Of a DNA stretch of 64,000 nt, positions 1 to 8,206 are shown piece by piece (the stretch's first letter is position 1; every line of letters starts with the position of its first letter). Position numbers and translations under genes: made by a program. Origin of the DNA: Pseudoalteromonas sp. A601 (GTDB lineage: Bacteria; Pseudomonadota; Gammaproteobacteria; Enterobacterales; Alteromonadaceae); the NCBI RefSeq assembly GCF_002165575.1, contig NZ_MXQF01000002.1, positions 225,599 through 289,598 of the forward strand, in the 5' to 3' direction. Below the pieces are notes generated by a model, which saw nothing but the letters and a program-made list of their open reading frames with translations, did no database searches and was not told where the DNA came from.

Positions 1-2
1 CA

Positions 3-320
3 AATGTACCTAAATTCCAAGCAAATTTATTTTTAGATTATCAACTACCTTTCTTAGAAAACCTAAGTGTAAATGCTGGCATGTTTCATGTGGGTGAACG
101 GGAACAAAATGTTAATAACAATTTGAACCTTCCGGCTTATACACGCTTTGATTTAGGTGCCAAATATCACTTTAGTGATTTTAACACCACACTGCGAATT
201 AAGGCCGAAAACCTATTTGATAAAGAATACTGGCTGTCTGGCGGTGCTAAAGGCATAGATTGGGGCATAGCGCCAGGTCGCGGCCGGACACTTATTGCAT
301 CATTAAGCGTCAGCTTTTAA
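3..320 (+). CDS. TonB-dependent outer-membrane receptor, C-terminal fragment
   Basis: The reading frame is open from base 3, so this is the 3' end of a gene that begins outside the window; about 105 residues are visible. They show alternating beta-strand character, a LPAYTRFDLGAKY strand, the RIKAENLFDKEYW segment and a final strand ending in Phe (SLSVSF). These are typical of the last barrel strands and the Bam-recognised C-terminus of TonB-dependent siderophore-type receptors. The ligand cannot be told from this part. The stop lies 9 bases before the start of an ABC ATPase gene, whose ribosome-binding site overlaps the stop codon, so the receptor and exporter genes are probably co-transcribed. 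Confidence 0.85.
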   Translation, partial: NVPKFQANLFLDYQLPFLENLSVNAGMFHVGEREQNVNNNLNLPAYTRFDLGAKYHFSDFNTTLRIKAENLFDKEYWLSGGAKGIDWGIAPGRGRTLIASLSVSF

Positions 321-329
321 GGATAAATC

Positions 330-1049
330 ATGACCACACCCATTATTCAAATTAATAACTTACAAAAGCGCTTTGGAGAATATCAAGCCCTTCAAGGTTT
401 AAGCTTGGCCGTACATCAAGGAGAGATTTTAGCGCTGCTTGGTCCTAATGGCGCAGGAAAAACAACCACCATTAATTGCCTGTTAGGTTTTTTACAACCT
501 GATGCAGGTGAAATCAGCATTGCAGGGGTAAACCCACAACTCGATGTCGTAACAGCAAGGCAGCATTTAGCGTATATTCCCGAGCAAGTGGCTCTCTACC
601 CTCGCCTTACTGGACTTGAGAATCTCGCCTATTTCAGCAAAGTGGCGAGCATCGAAAAAACCGATGACGAATTTCGTGCCCTACTCGCAGAAGTAAAACT
701 ACCAAGCCATGCTGTAGATAAGTCCGTTGCAACCTATTCAAAGGGAATGAGACAAAAAGTAGGGATCGCTATAGCACTTGCAAAAGAAGCTAAAGCATTG
801 ATTTTAGATGAACCAACTTCAGGCCTTGATCCATCAGCCAGCCATGAGTTTAGTCAACTCATACAATCACTAGCGAAGCAAGGTGTCGCAATTTTAATGG
901 CGACCCACGACTTATACCGTGCTCAAGAGGATGCGCATCGCGTTGCAATTATTAATCAAGGGCAATTAGTCGACACGTTACTTTTCGAACAATTAAAAGA
1001 AGTCCAACTTGAATCTGTATACCTTAAACATATCAAGGTGGACGCCTAA
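330..1049 (+). CDS. ABC transporter ATP-binding protein
   Basis: A 239-residue ATPase subunit. Walker A is at about residues 38-46 (GPNGAGKTT), the signature at 136-142 (YSKGMRQ), Walker B with the catalytic Glu at 157-161 (LILDE) and the H-loop His at about 193 (ATHD). The short single-domain form and GxxPNGAGKTT style match the CcmA/NosF/drug-export group that pairs with ABC-2 permeases. AAGGA lies 7 bases before ATG. The stop overlaps the next start (TAATG), so translation is coupled to the permease. It should power export by the two permeases encoded downstream; the substrate is unknown. Confidence 0.93.
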   Translation: MTTPIIQINNLQKRFGEYQALQGLSLAVHQGEILALLGPNGAGKTTTINCLLGFLQPDAGEISIAGVNPQLDVVTARQHLAYIPEQVALYPRLTGLENLAYFSKVASIEKTDDEFRALLAEVKLPSHAVDKSVATYSKGMRQKVGIAIALAKEAKALILDEPTSGLDPSASHEFSQLIQSLAKQGVAILMATHDLYRAQEDAHRVAIINQGQLVDTLLFEQLKEVQLESVYLKHIKVDA

Positions 1050-2449
1050 TGTTACAAAGTACTTTTAAAAAAGAATGGATCGATACTAAGCGGCAAGGTC
1101 AAGCACTCTGGCTAAGTGGCATTGCTGTTTTGTTATTATTACTGGCTTGTGTGACTGGTTTTAAGAGCCATCAAACCTATCAGCAAGCCGTAAACGAGGT
1201 ATCTCAATCAGAGCAATTACGCTGGCTGAACCAAGGTGAGAAAGGCCCCCACTCTGCAGCTCATTACGGCATTTATGTCGTTAAGCCTACCACGCCACTG
1301 GCAGCACTCGATGATGGATTACAAGCTTACCAAGGAAATGTATTGAGGTTAGAGGCGCACATTCGTAACGATAGCTTATTTAGAAGCGCACAAGATAACT
1401 TGCCATTGTCGCGCTTTGGGAGCTTATCACCCGCCTTCGTGTTGCAAGTATTATTACCCTTATTGATCATTTTAATTGGCTACCCATTACTTGCACGGGA
1501 GCGTGAGCAAGGCACTTTAAAACAACTACTTGCAGCAGGTGCAAGCCCTGCAAAGTTGTTTTTTGCTAAATGTGCTTTGCTTTTCACACTTTCATGCCTG
1601 TTCTTGCTACCCGTTGCACTTTTTTTACTTTATAGCCAAACTGCAAACGAGGCGCCTTATACGCTAAGAAGTGCTCTATTTTTACTCTCTTATTTAATTT
1701 ATCTATTACTTTGGTCATTGATCACTACGACACTCTCTAGCCTACTCCCTACGGCACGACGCACATTAATTACATTACTTACTATTTGGGCATTCACAAC
1801 ATTATTACTGCCAAAACTTGCAATGAATATTGCAACCACCTTGCATCCACAAGGGTCTGGTCAAACGTTTCAGGCAAAACTTGAAAGCGAGGTTTATACC
1901 GATGCACGCCTCGATGCGATTGAAAAATTTAAGCAGCAAACACTCGCCCAATATGGCGTTAGCCAAGTAGCAGACTTACCCTTCGATTATGCCGGAGCAC
2001 AACTCCAATTTGGTGAACAATACGCCGACAAAATCTTTGATCGCTTATTTGAAGCCCGTTTAGAACAGCTTGAAGCACAGTCACAAAGCTACCAGTTGGC
2101 AGGGTTGTTAACACCCTTTATCGCAGTACAAACACTCTCGATGGCGACCGCAGCCACTGATTTTAGCCACCAGCAATCTTTTGAAAATGCAGCAGAGCAA
2201 CATCGTCGTCTAATGCAAGAAGTCCTTAACTTTAATCAAAGAGATCATGGTCATAAGGCTGAAGGACATTACACCGCTGGAAAAGAGCTATGGCAGCAGA
2301 TCCCTGAGTTTTCATATCAATATCCACGTTTTGCTCACTACCTGCCTCACTACGTTATTAGCATTATATGCCTTGGCTTTTGGCTGATTGTACTGGTGCT
2401 ACTTAGTTTATTTGCAATTAAAAAGCTACGTTTAGAGGAACAAAGATGA
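1049..2449 (+). CDS. ABC-2 type permease with large external loop (DUF3526-like)
   Basis: A 466-residue membrane protein. One hydrophobic segment near residues 22-38 is followed by about 95 polar residues. A block of four to five segments follows (about 133-255), then a second long polar region and a last segment near 432-455. The ABC-2 motif around YPLLAREREQGTLKQLL (about 145-162) sits after the second segment. This layout is seen in ABC-2 permeases annotated with DUF3526 and resembles NosY-like subunits. It overlaps the ATPase gene by one base and the next permease gene by four (ATGA). With its paralogue it probably forms a heterodimeric membrane channel. Confidence 0.85.
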   Translation: MLQSTFKKEWIDTKRQGQALWLSGIAVLLLLLACVTGFKSHQTYQQAVNEVSQSEQLRWLNQGEKGPHSAAHYGIYVVKPTTPLAALDDGLQAYQGNVLRLEAHIRNDSLFRSAQDNLPLSRFGSLSPAFVLQVLLPLLIILIGYPLLAREREQGTLKQLLAAGASPAKLFFAKCALLFTLSCLFLLPVALFLLYSQTANEAPYTLRSALFLLSYLIYLLLWSLITTTLSSLLPTARRTLITLLTIWAFTTLLLPKLAMNIATTLHPQGSGQTFQAKLESEVYTDARLDAIEKFKQQTLAQYGVSQVADLPFDYAGAQLQFGEQYADKIFDRLFEARLEQLEAQSQSYQLAGLLTPFIAVQTLSMATAATDFSHQQSFENAAEQHRRLMQEVLNFNQRDHGHKAEGHYTAGKELWQQIPEFSYQYPRFAHYLPHYVISIICLGFWLIVLVLLSLFAIKKLRLEEQR

Positions 2450-3915
2450 AGCGCCTAATACTAGCCACTGAGCTTAAAAACCTATGGCGAGAGAAACTCG
2501 TACTCACACTTTTTCTTACCACCAGCGTGCTTGCACTCGTGGCATTCCTTAATGCCCATTATTTTGCTAATAAGCAGCGCGACGTAGTACTTGCTGCTCA
2601 ACAAATGCAGCAACAAACAATTCAAAATGCTAAAGCAGGATTGCCCGAGAGGCTCGCAAGTACCGAAAATCATAAATGGTGGGAAGACCCGTACGACCTG
2701 CGCGGACAAGCTTTTTACTTGATGCAAAATTACGCTATTAAAACTCCGCTCGCAACGGCTCCTATCGCAACAGGACAAGCTGATGTATTACCGTATTATT
2801 TTAAAATGCTGATTAAAGAAAAGCAGCATATTGTTCATCAATATGATTATGTCCACCCGCTTTCACTGTTACTTGGTCAGTTCGACTTAAGCTTTGTAGT
2901 TATTTATTTACTGCCATTGCTCATTATTAGCATTTGTTTTAATGCTTTAGCGAGTGAACGCCAAGGCGGACAGTTAAGGTTACTAATGCTTCAAGGTGGC
3001 AGTGCCACGCATCTACTCACCTACCAATTACTACTACGAAGTGCGTTGATCGTAATGCCATTTTTACTCATAAGTAGCCTGCTTTTGGTTATCATAAGAG
3101 ACCAGATAGGTGTTACTGAACTACTTAGCTATAACTTCATTGTACTGTGTTATTCTGGGTTTTGGATTGCTATAACAGCTTGGGTTAATAGCCGGGCCAA
3201 AAGTGCCGCAAACAATGCTGCGACTCTCGTTACCTGCTGGCTCGGCTTGGTGATTGTGGTTCCAGCTTTAGTCAATACAAGCATTGCTTTACTCGACCCA
3301 ACGCCTTCACGTATTCACTATATAGATAGTCTTCGAGCAGCCAGCGATGACGCTCAAAAAGCGAGTGAAAAAACCTTAGCTCAGTATTTTCAAGACCACC
3401 CAGAGCTTGCAAAAAATGGCAGTGGCGCCAGTGATTACGCCACTAAAAAAATTGCAACAATAAACTCTGTTGAACGCGCAATGGAAGTTCAAGATGCACG
3501 CTTTTTAAACGCGCAGCAAGCACAACAACAAAGCGCCCAAAAACTACAGTATCTTTCCCCTGCGCTTATTGTCCAAACACTATTGGTTGATTTAGCTGGA
3601 AACGGTTTGACGCGTCATCACGCTTTTATGAGCGAAGTTGAAGCTCATCATCAAGCACTACAACGTTTCTTTGCCAATGAGATTGCCAAAGCCAATCAAA
3701 GAGGAGACTTTGCACCATGTGATGGTTGTAGCGCAAAGCCAACGCTCACGAATCTTGAGGATATACCTCAATTTAGCAGCGAATTTGCTACACCTGTGTA
3801 CAGCTACACGCCATTAACCTGGTTGCTGCTACTAGCCGTTGGCCTTCTCCTTATAGCAAAACGTCGCGTCAACAAACTAGACAGTGCGAGTAACAAAGAG
3901 GTGCTAGTAGTATGA
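2446..3915 (+). CDS. ABC-2 type permease, paralogue of the preceding gene (DUF3526-like)
   Basis: A 489-residue protein with the same plan as its upstream neighbour: a first membrane segment near residues 18-36, a long polar loop, a membrane block from about 148 to 275, a second long polar loop rich in Gln/Ala, and a final segment near 455-472. The motif SERQGGQLRLLMLQGG corresponds to the ABC-2 signature of the partner. A CDGC pair of cysteines (about residues 425-428) in the second external loop could bind metal or form a disulphide. The two permease genes look like an old tandem duplication. The operon ends here before a convergent hairpin. Confidence 0.85.
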   Translation: MKRLILATELKNLWREKLVLTLFLTTSVLALVAFLNAHYFANKQRDVVLAAQQMQQQTIQNAKAGLPERLASTENHKWWEDPYDLRGQAFYLMQNYAIKTPLATAPIATGQADVLPYYFKMLIKEKQHIVHQYDYVHPLSLLLGQFDLSFVVIYLLPLLIISICFNALASERQGGQLRLLMLQGGSATHLLTYQLLLRSALIVMPFLLISSLLLVIIRDQIGVTELLSYNFIVLCYSGFWIAITAWVNSRAKSAANNAATLVTCWLGLVIVVPALVNTSIALLDPTPSRIHYIDSLRAASDDAQKASEKTLAQYFQDHPELAKNGSGASDYATKKIATINSVERAMEVQDARFLNAQQAQQQSAQKLQYLSPALIVQTLLVDLAGNGLTRHHAFMSEVEAHHQALQRFFANEIAKANQRGDFAPCDGCSAKPTLTNLEDIPQFSSEFATPVYSYTPLTWLLLLAVGLLLIAKRRVNKLDSASNKEVLVV

Positions 3916-3947
3916 ATTATCTATTTTTTAGATGACGAAGGGATTTG

Positions 3948-3979
3948 TATAGCCAGTTACCAAATAGTAACTGGCTATA
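3948..3979. terminator. Convergent hairpin between the ABC operon and hdfR
   Basis: A perfect 13-bp inverted repeat (TATAGCCAGTTAC and its complement) with a 6-base loop lies between two convergent genes. The run of T after it is poor on both strands, so it is a plausible but not textbook bidirectional terminator. Confidence 0.55.
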
Positions 3980-4004
3980 AGGACACTTTTATATTCAACA
4001 GGAA

Positions 4005-4862
4005 CTATTTATAACTTATTTTTAGCTCCATCAGGAGGTTGACCAATTTTTCCAGTAGTGGGGTTTGTTCATTGTCTCTATGATATGCAACAAACACATC
4101 CCGGGATGTGTGGGCCACATCTTCAACATGATAAAGCTCACCTGCCTTTAATTGCTCCCCAACAAGCAACTGAGGAATAAACGCACTGCCGCCGCATTTT
4201 AAAATTAAATCGAGTGCTATACGCCCTGTACTGGTTCTAAAATAAGGAGGTGCGTGGCCATTAAACTCACGTGCATGCCATAACGAAAAGGACGTTCCCC
4301 AATCAACATACACATACTGATTATCGAAAAAGTTTTCACTATTTGCAGCTTCAAAAGCACTAACAGGAATGATTGGTAATTCACATATTCGCTTAACAAC
4401 AAGTTCATCAACCTTCGGAGGGTCGAACAGCACAGCAAGATCTAATGTACGCTCTAGTAATAAACGAGTGCTTTCTTGCTGAGCCTTAACTTCAGCCACA
4501 AGTGACACACCCGGCATCGCAGAGACAATATTAGTAATACCAAACTGCAAAAATGCATCCCAAACATTTGGGGTGCCTGCTAGGCTAATTTGCTTGTGCA
4601 TATTATCTGCAAGCGCAACATCAACTTTAGCTCTTTGCATCCCGGTTATAATCATTTGTGCATGGGGTAATAAACGCTCGCCCGGAGCTGTTAATTGAAT
4701 ATTGTTACGCTGGCGAATAAACAGATTAACTCCAAGCCCTTGCTCTAATTGTCGGATCCTAAAACTCACCGCAGACTGAGTTATATATAAGTTTTCAGCC
4801 GCTTTACCAAAATGACGAGTACGCACTACTTCAACGAACGTTTTTAATAAATCTATATCCAA
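4005..4862 (-). CDS. hdfR: LysR-family regulator HdfR
   Basis: A 285-residue LysR protein: winged helix-turn-helix at about residues 1-60 (LLKTFVEVVRTRHFGKAAE, then TQSAVSFRIRQLE), followed by a periplasmic-binding-like effector domain. The N-terminus closely resembles enterobacterial HdfR, and the gene is divergent from a maoP/DUF413 gene as hdfR is in E. coli; that context supports the name. The start is TTG, preceded by GAGGAT at 6 bases, and it gives the expected MDxxLLKTF beginning. HdfR represses flhDC in E. coli; its targets here are unknown. Confidence 0.85.
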   Translation of the reverse strand: MDIDLLKTFVEVVRTRHFGKAAENLYITQSAVSFRIRQLEQGLGVNLFIRQRNNIQLTAPGERLLPHAQMIITGMQRAKVDVALADNMHKQISLAGTPNVWDAFLQFGITNIVSAMPGVSLVAEVKAQQESTRLLLERTLDLAVLFDPPKVDELVVKRICELPIIPVSAFEAANSENFFDNQYVYVDWGTSFSLWHAREFNGHAPPYFRTSTGRIALDLILKCGGSAFIPQLLVGEQLKAGELYHVEDVAHTSRDVFVAYHRDNEQTPLLEKLVNLLMELKISYK

Positions 4863-4953
4863 TTATTTATCCTCACGATAAAAATTTTTTGTTTAATAAA
4901 TTGCGCAACTTGATCCATACTCCTGCATGAAAATAGGGCATGAGGAAACAGCC

Positions 4954-5328
4954 ATGAGCAATGATATTTCACTACTTCGCCAAGCGTTCGTTAGTCAGCG
5001 CCAGTTCTATGATGATCAAAACTTTCCGCGAGGTTTTGGCCGCAGCGGTAACTTTACTTTACTCGAAGCCAGTATTCTTGAACAACACGGTATTGTGCTA
5101 AAAGGTTTATACAATACAACCTTGGAACCTCAAAACGAAATTCAAGAACAATTTTTAGCTGTGATTACAGGAAATTTAGAGCCAAGTAACCCAATTGAAA
5201 GAGCATGGCTAAAGTATCTAAAATTAACAACTTGTAAAACCAAGTTTCATACTTTATTTGGTCGTTCAAAAATGTCGGGGCCCGTGCCGCGCAACCAAGA
5301 TTATTATACTGAGTCTGACGGGATATAA
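4954..5328 (+). CDS. maoP: MaoP (DUF413), Ori-macrodomain organiser homologue
   Basis: About 124 residues starting MSNDISLLRQAF. An upstream in-frame ATG at 4927 exists, but GAGGAA sits 5-6 bases before the ATG at 4954, and the shorter start matches the family. Signature pieces are QFYDDQNFPRGFGRSGNFT near the N-terminus and PIERAWLKYLKL followed by FGRSKMSGPVPRNQDYY near the C-terminus. In E. coli MaoP works with a DNA site, maoS, to organise the Ori macrodomain. I cannot identify a maoS site here with confidence. Divergent from hdfR. Confidence 0.85.
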   Translation: MSNDISLLRQAFVSQRQFYDDQNFPRGFGRSGNFTLLEASILEQHGIVLKGLYNTTLEPQNEIQEQFLAVITGNLEPSNPIERAWLKYLKLTTCKTKFHTLFGRSKMSGPVPRNQDYYTESDGI

Positions 5329-5337
5329 AGTAAAACA

Positions 5338-5369
5338 AGCAATTTACATATAATGTAATTTGCTTTTTT
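5338..5369 (+). terminator. Rho-independent terminator after maoP
   Basis: A 12-bp stem with one mismatch (AGCAATTTACAT / ATGTAATTTGCT) and a 3-base loop is followed by six T, ten bases after the maoP stop codon. Confidence 0.75.
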
Positions 5370-5381
5370 GTGTATTACCAG

Positions 5382-5421
5382 TTACAACTTGTATAAGTTG
5401 TTTTTCTTATACAAGTTGTAA
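5382..5421 (+). promoter_or_regulatory. Mutually exclusive hairpins in the leader of the double-REC diguanylate cyclase
   Basis: A perfect 16-bp inverted repeat (5382-5397 with 5406-5421) ends just before the Shine-Dalgarno AAGG (5424-5427) of the GTG start at 5434. The left arm is itself palindromic: ACAACTT (5384-5390) can pair with AAGTTGT (5395-5401), leaving a GTAT loop and then TTTT, as in a small terminator. The two foldings cannot coexist. It may be an attenuator, an operator, or simply a stabilising hairpin; I cannot decide from sequence. Confidence 0.55.
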
Positions 5422-5433
5422 ACAAGGTGTTGC

Positions 5434-6669
5434 GTGACACGAAAGATACTCATTATTGAAGATACGCCAACCATCGCCCGTGTTCAACAACATATCGCCA
5501 TGAAGATTGGCTATGATGCCGACATAGCGGGCTCTCTGGCAGACGCACAGGACTTAATAAGTAAAAATAACTACTATTGCGCAGTGGTGGACTTTATTTT
5601 ACCTGATGCGCCTAATGGTGAGGCCGTGCCATGTACTGTGGGAGCAGATATACCCACCATAGTAATGACGGGCAATATAGACTCTACCACGCGAGACACC
5701 GTTGAAAACTACCCTATCATTGATTACATCACTAAAGAAAATAAACAAGCCTATCATTATTTAGAAAAACAACTGCAACGCCTGCCACGCAATGAGAATG
5801 TTAAAGTACTCGTAGTTGATGACTCTGTTGCCACTCGCTTGCACATCTGTGAACTATTGAGGCGTCACAAATACCAAATCCTTCAAGCAAATAACGGTAT
5901 TGAAGCGCTTGCTATGCTTGAAGAAACACCCGATATTGCCGTAATTATTACCGATAATGAAATGCCTAAAATGAATGGCGATGAATTATGTAGCGAAATC
6001 CGCCGGCGTTATAGTAATGATGAAAAAGCGATTATTGGCATTTCAGGTTCAGATGCACCCTACCTATCAGCTCGTTTTTTGAAGGGTGGAGCAAACGACT
6101 ACCTCCGAAAACCATTTAATAACGAAGAGTTTTATTGTCGCTTAAGCCAAAACGTTGACATGCTTGAGCAAATAAACACCATTCGGCTACAAGCAAATAC
6201 CGATTATTTAACTAAACTCCCTAATAGACGGTATTTTTTTGAAGAAGCAAGTAAATCACTGAAGCAACTTAAAAAACAGCAACTAACCTCAGCCATGGCC
6301 ATGATTGATATTGATCATTTTAAAGCAATTAATGACACCTATGGTCATGATGCGGGTGATGAAGTACTCAAAGGGTTATCTATTTGCTTTGCAAAGCACT
6401 TTGAGCAACACTTGGTTGCTCGATTAGGTGGTGAAGAGTTTGCTATTTACTTTGCTGACACGAGCAAAAATAAAGCGATAAAACAGTTAGAAACATTCCG
6501 CCGTTTTATTGAAATAAACAGCCCTGAGTTTAGCAAAGAAAGAATCAAATTTACGATCTCTATTGGCCACGCTGAAGGGCCTGTCTATCAAATTGATGAA
6601 TTATTAAAACAAGCCGATATAAAATTGTATGACGCCAAAGACACCGGCCGTAATAAAGTCGTTGCTTAA
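5434..6669 (+). CDS. Response regulator with two receiver domains and a GGDEF diguanylate cyclase domain
   Basis: A 411-residue protein starting at GTG, with AAGG six bases upstream. The first receiver (about residues 4-115) has acidic residues IIEDT and a phosphoacceptor Asp in VVDFILP. The second (about 127-245) has VVDDS, phosphoacceptor Asp in IITDNEMP and the PF(N) end after Lys. The C-terminal GGDEF domain (about 250-410) has DIDHFKAINDTYGHDAGD and an intact GGEEF active site, so it should make cyclic di-GMP. No I-site RxxD is evident just upstream. No histidine kinase is adjacent, so the input is an unlinked kinase. The 3' end overlaps the convergent rarD gene by 4 bases. Confidence 0.9.
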   Translation: MTRKILIIEDTPTIARVQQHIAMKIGYDADIAGSLADAQDLISKNNYYCAVVDFILPDAPNGEAVPCTVGADIPTIVMTGNIDSTTRDTVENYPIIDYITKENKQAYHYLEKQLQRLPRNENVKVLVVDDSVATRLHICELLRRHKYQILQANNGIEALAMLEETPDIAVIITDNEMPKMNGDELCSEIRRRYSNDEKAIIGISGSDAPYLSARFLKGGANDYLRKPFNNEEFYCRLSQNVDMLEQINTIRLQANTDYLTKLPNRRYFFEEASKSLKQLKKQQLTSAMAMIDIDHFKAINDTYGHDAGDEVLKGLSICFAKHFEQHLVARLGGEEFAIYFADTSKNKAIKQLETFRRFIEINSPEFSKERIKFTISIGHAEGPVYQIDELLKQADIKLYDAKDTGRNKVVA

Positions 6670-7589
6670 ACAGGTTTGGTTGCGGTAAAGCTATTTTCAC
6701 GCTTGCGCTTTTTTGATTGTCGGTATGAATCCCAACTAAAAATAGCTAATGCACTCCAGATACACGCAAATGTCACCACTCTTTCACTGCTAAATACTTC
6801 CCCATAAAACATCACAGCCAGCACAAACATTAAACTTGGTCCAATATATTGGAAGAAGCCCAAAGTTGTATACTGTAAGCGCTTAGCAGCCCCCGTAAAA
6901 CAAAGCAGCGGTAATGTAGTAATAACACCAGCGCTGATCAACAATAGATTAGTATGCCACTCATTTAACATTAAGTTAGAGCTTGTAGAGGGGGTCATAA
7001 AGCCCCAATAAGCAATTGCAACAGGTAATAAAATTACCGCCTCGAGTAATAAGCCTGGCAAAGATTCTATTGGCAGTTTTTTGCGTAATAACCCGTATAT
7101 AGCAAACGAACCTGCTAAAGAAAATGCAACAACAGGGAAAGAGCCAAAACTGATCAGTTGTATTGCCACACCGCTCAATGCTAAAGCTACTGCAACCCCC
7201 TGCCACTTACGTAGCTTCTCCCCTAAAAACACCATGCCAAGTAATACATTTAATAATGGGTTTATGTAGTAGCCTAAGCTTGCATCAAGCATATGATCGT
7301 TATTCACAGCCCAAATAAATAACCCCCAATTAAAGCCTAAGAGAGTTGCCGTCAAAGCTAACATTAATAATAATTTAGGCTGCTTTATAACGTGTTTAAT
7401 TTTATGCCATTGCCTCATCACTGAGACAATTACAATAATAAATAGAACAGACCACACAACACGGTGCATGAGTATTTCAAATGCTGATATATGCTGTAAC
7501 AGCTTAAAGTAGATAGGTGCAAGGCCCCACATAAAAAATGCTAAGCAGGCTAAAATAACGCCTTTACGTTGTTCAGGGTTAGTTGGCAT
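6666..7589 (-). CDS. rarD: RarD, EamA/DMT-family permease
   Basis: A 307-residue integral membrane protein with about ten hydrophobic segments in two repeats. The N-terminus GVILACLAFFMWGLAPIYFK and the SALEIL-like region EILMHRVVWSVLF are typical of RarD, a drug/metabolite superfamily member. The RarD clade is named for chloramphenicol sensitivity but its natural substrate is not established. The C-terminal tail is Lys/Arg rich and cytoplasmic. It stands alone between a convergent cyclase gene and a co-directional thioesterase gene. Confidence 0.88.
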   Translation of the reverse strand: MPTNPEQRKGVILACLAFFMWGLAPIYFKLLQHISAFEILMHRVVWSVLFIIVIVSVMRQWHKIKHVIKQPKLLLMLALTATLLGFNWGLFIWAVNNDHMLDASLGYYINPLLNVLLGMVFLGEKLRKWQGVAVALALSGVAIQLISFGSFPVVAFSLAGSFAIYGLLRKKLPIESLPGLLLEAVILLPVAIAYWGFMTPSTSSNLMLNEWHTNLLLISAGVITTLPLLCFTGAAKRLQYTTLGFFQYIGPSLMFVLAVMFYGEVFSSERVVTFACIWSALAIFSWDSYRQSKKRKRENSFTATKPV

Positions 7590-7641
7590 AAAAATATTCT
7601 AAACATGAAAAAGGCGGCTAGTTTACTCCCCGAATAGGGTT

Positions 7642-8097
7642 TTATCCAACTAAATAAGTCCCAGTGCCGAATGCTATTTGCACCCCCTGTTCATTATGCA
7701 GTTCCATTCTACACACACATACCTTATTACCCGCACGAATAAGCTTAGCACTGGCTGTAAATTCAAGCCCTTTACCTGGACGCAAATAGTCGGTTCGCAA
7801 ATCAATTGTGCCTAAGGTCGCCAACTTTTTTTGAATATTTAACACATCAATTTCTTCTAACTTGTCAATAATAGAAGCCGCCGCAAGCATGCCGCCGACA
7901 TTATCAAGCACAGCAGAAATAACCCCTCCATGGAGTATTTTTTGAGTAGGGTTGCCAATAAAAATATCCTGCCATGGGAACGTAATTTGTGCTTGCTCAG
8001 AATCAAGTGATTTCACACTGATTTTTAAAAACTGATTAAACGGCATTTTTTCTACAAATACGTTTGCGACCTGGCTAATTAACATTGTTTTATTCAT
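7642..8097 (-). CDS. Hotdog-fold thioesterase (PaaI/YbgC-like)
   Basis: About 151 residues from MNKTMLISQ. I prefer this ATG to an upstream one at 8142 because a purine-rich GAAAGGCAG lies 8-10 bases before it and the extra N-terminus is not conserved-looking. The hotdog core shows HGGVISAVLDNVGGMLAA (about residues 75-93), the His-Gly-Gly signature of PaaI-type acyl-CoA thioesterases, followed by DLRTDYLRPG and a C-terminal strand with VCRMELHNEQG. It probably hydrolyses an acyl-CoA; the substrate is unknown. It is divergent from recQ. Confidence 0.82.
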   Translation of the reverse strand: MNKTMLISQVANVFVEKMPFNQFLKISVKSLDSEQAQITFPWQDIFIGNPTQKILHGGVISAVLDNVGGMLAAASIIDKLEEIDVLNIQKKLATLGTIDLRTDYLRPGKGLEFTASAKLIRAGNKVCVCRMELHNEQGVQIAFGTGTYLVG

Positions 8098-8206
8098 TAT
8101 TATTGTCTGCCTTTCATAACTGGTAAGATGAGTAAAGCACAACTAAAAGAAAAGTGCGATAAAAAGCACCTATGCAAGGTCGTCTAAAAGCTCTAAAATA
8201 GGCGAG

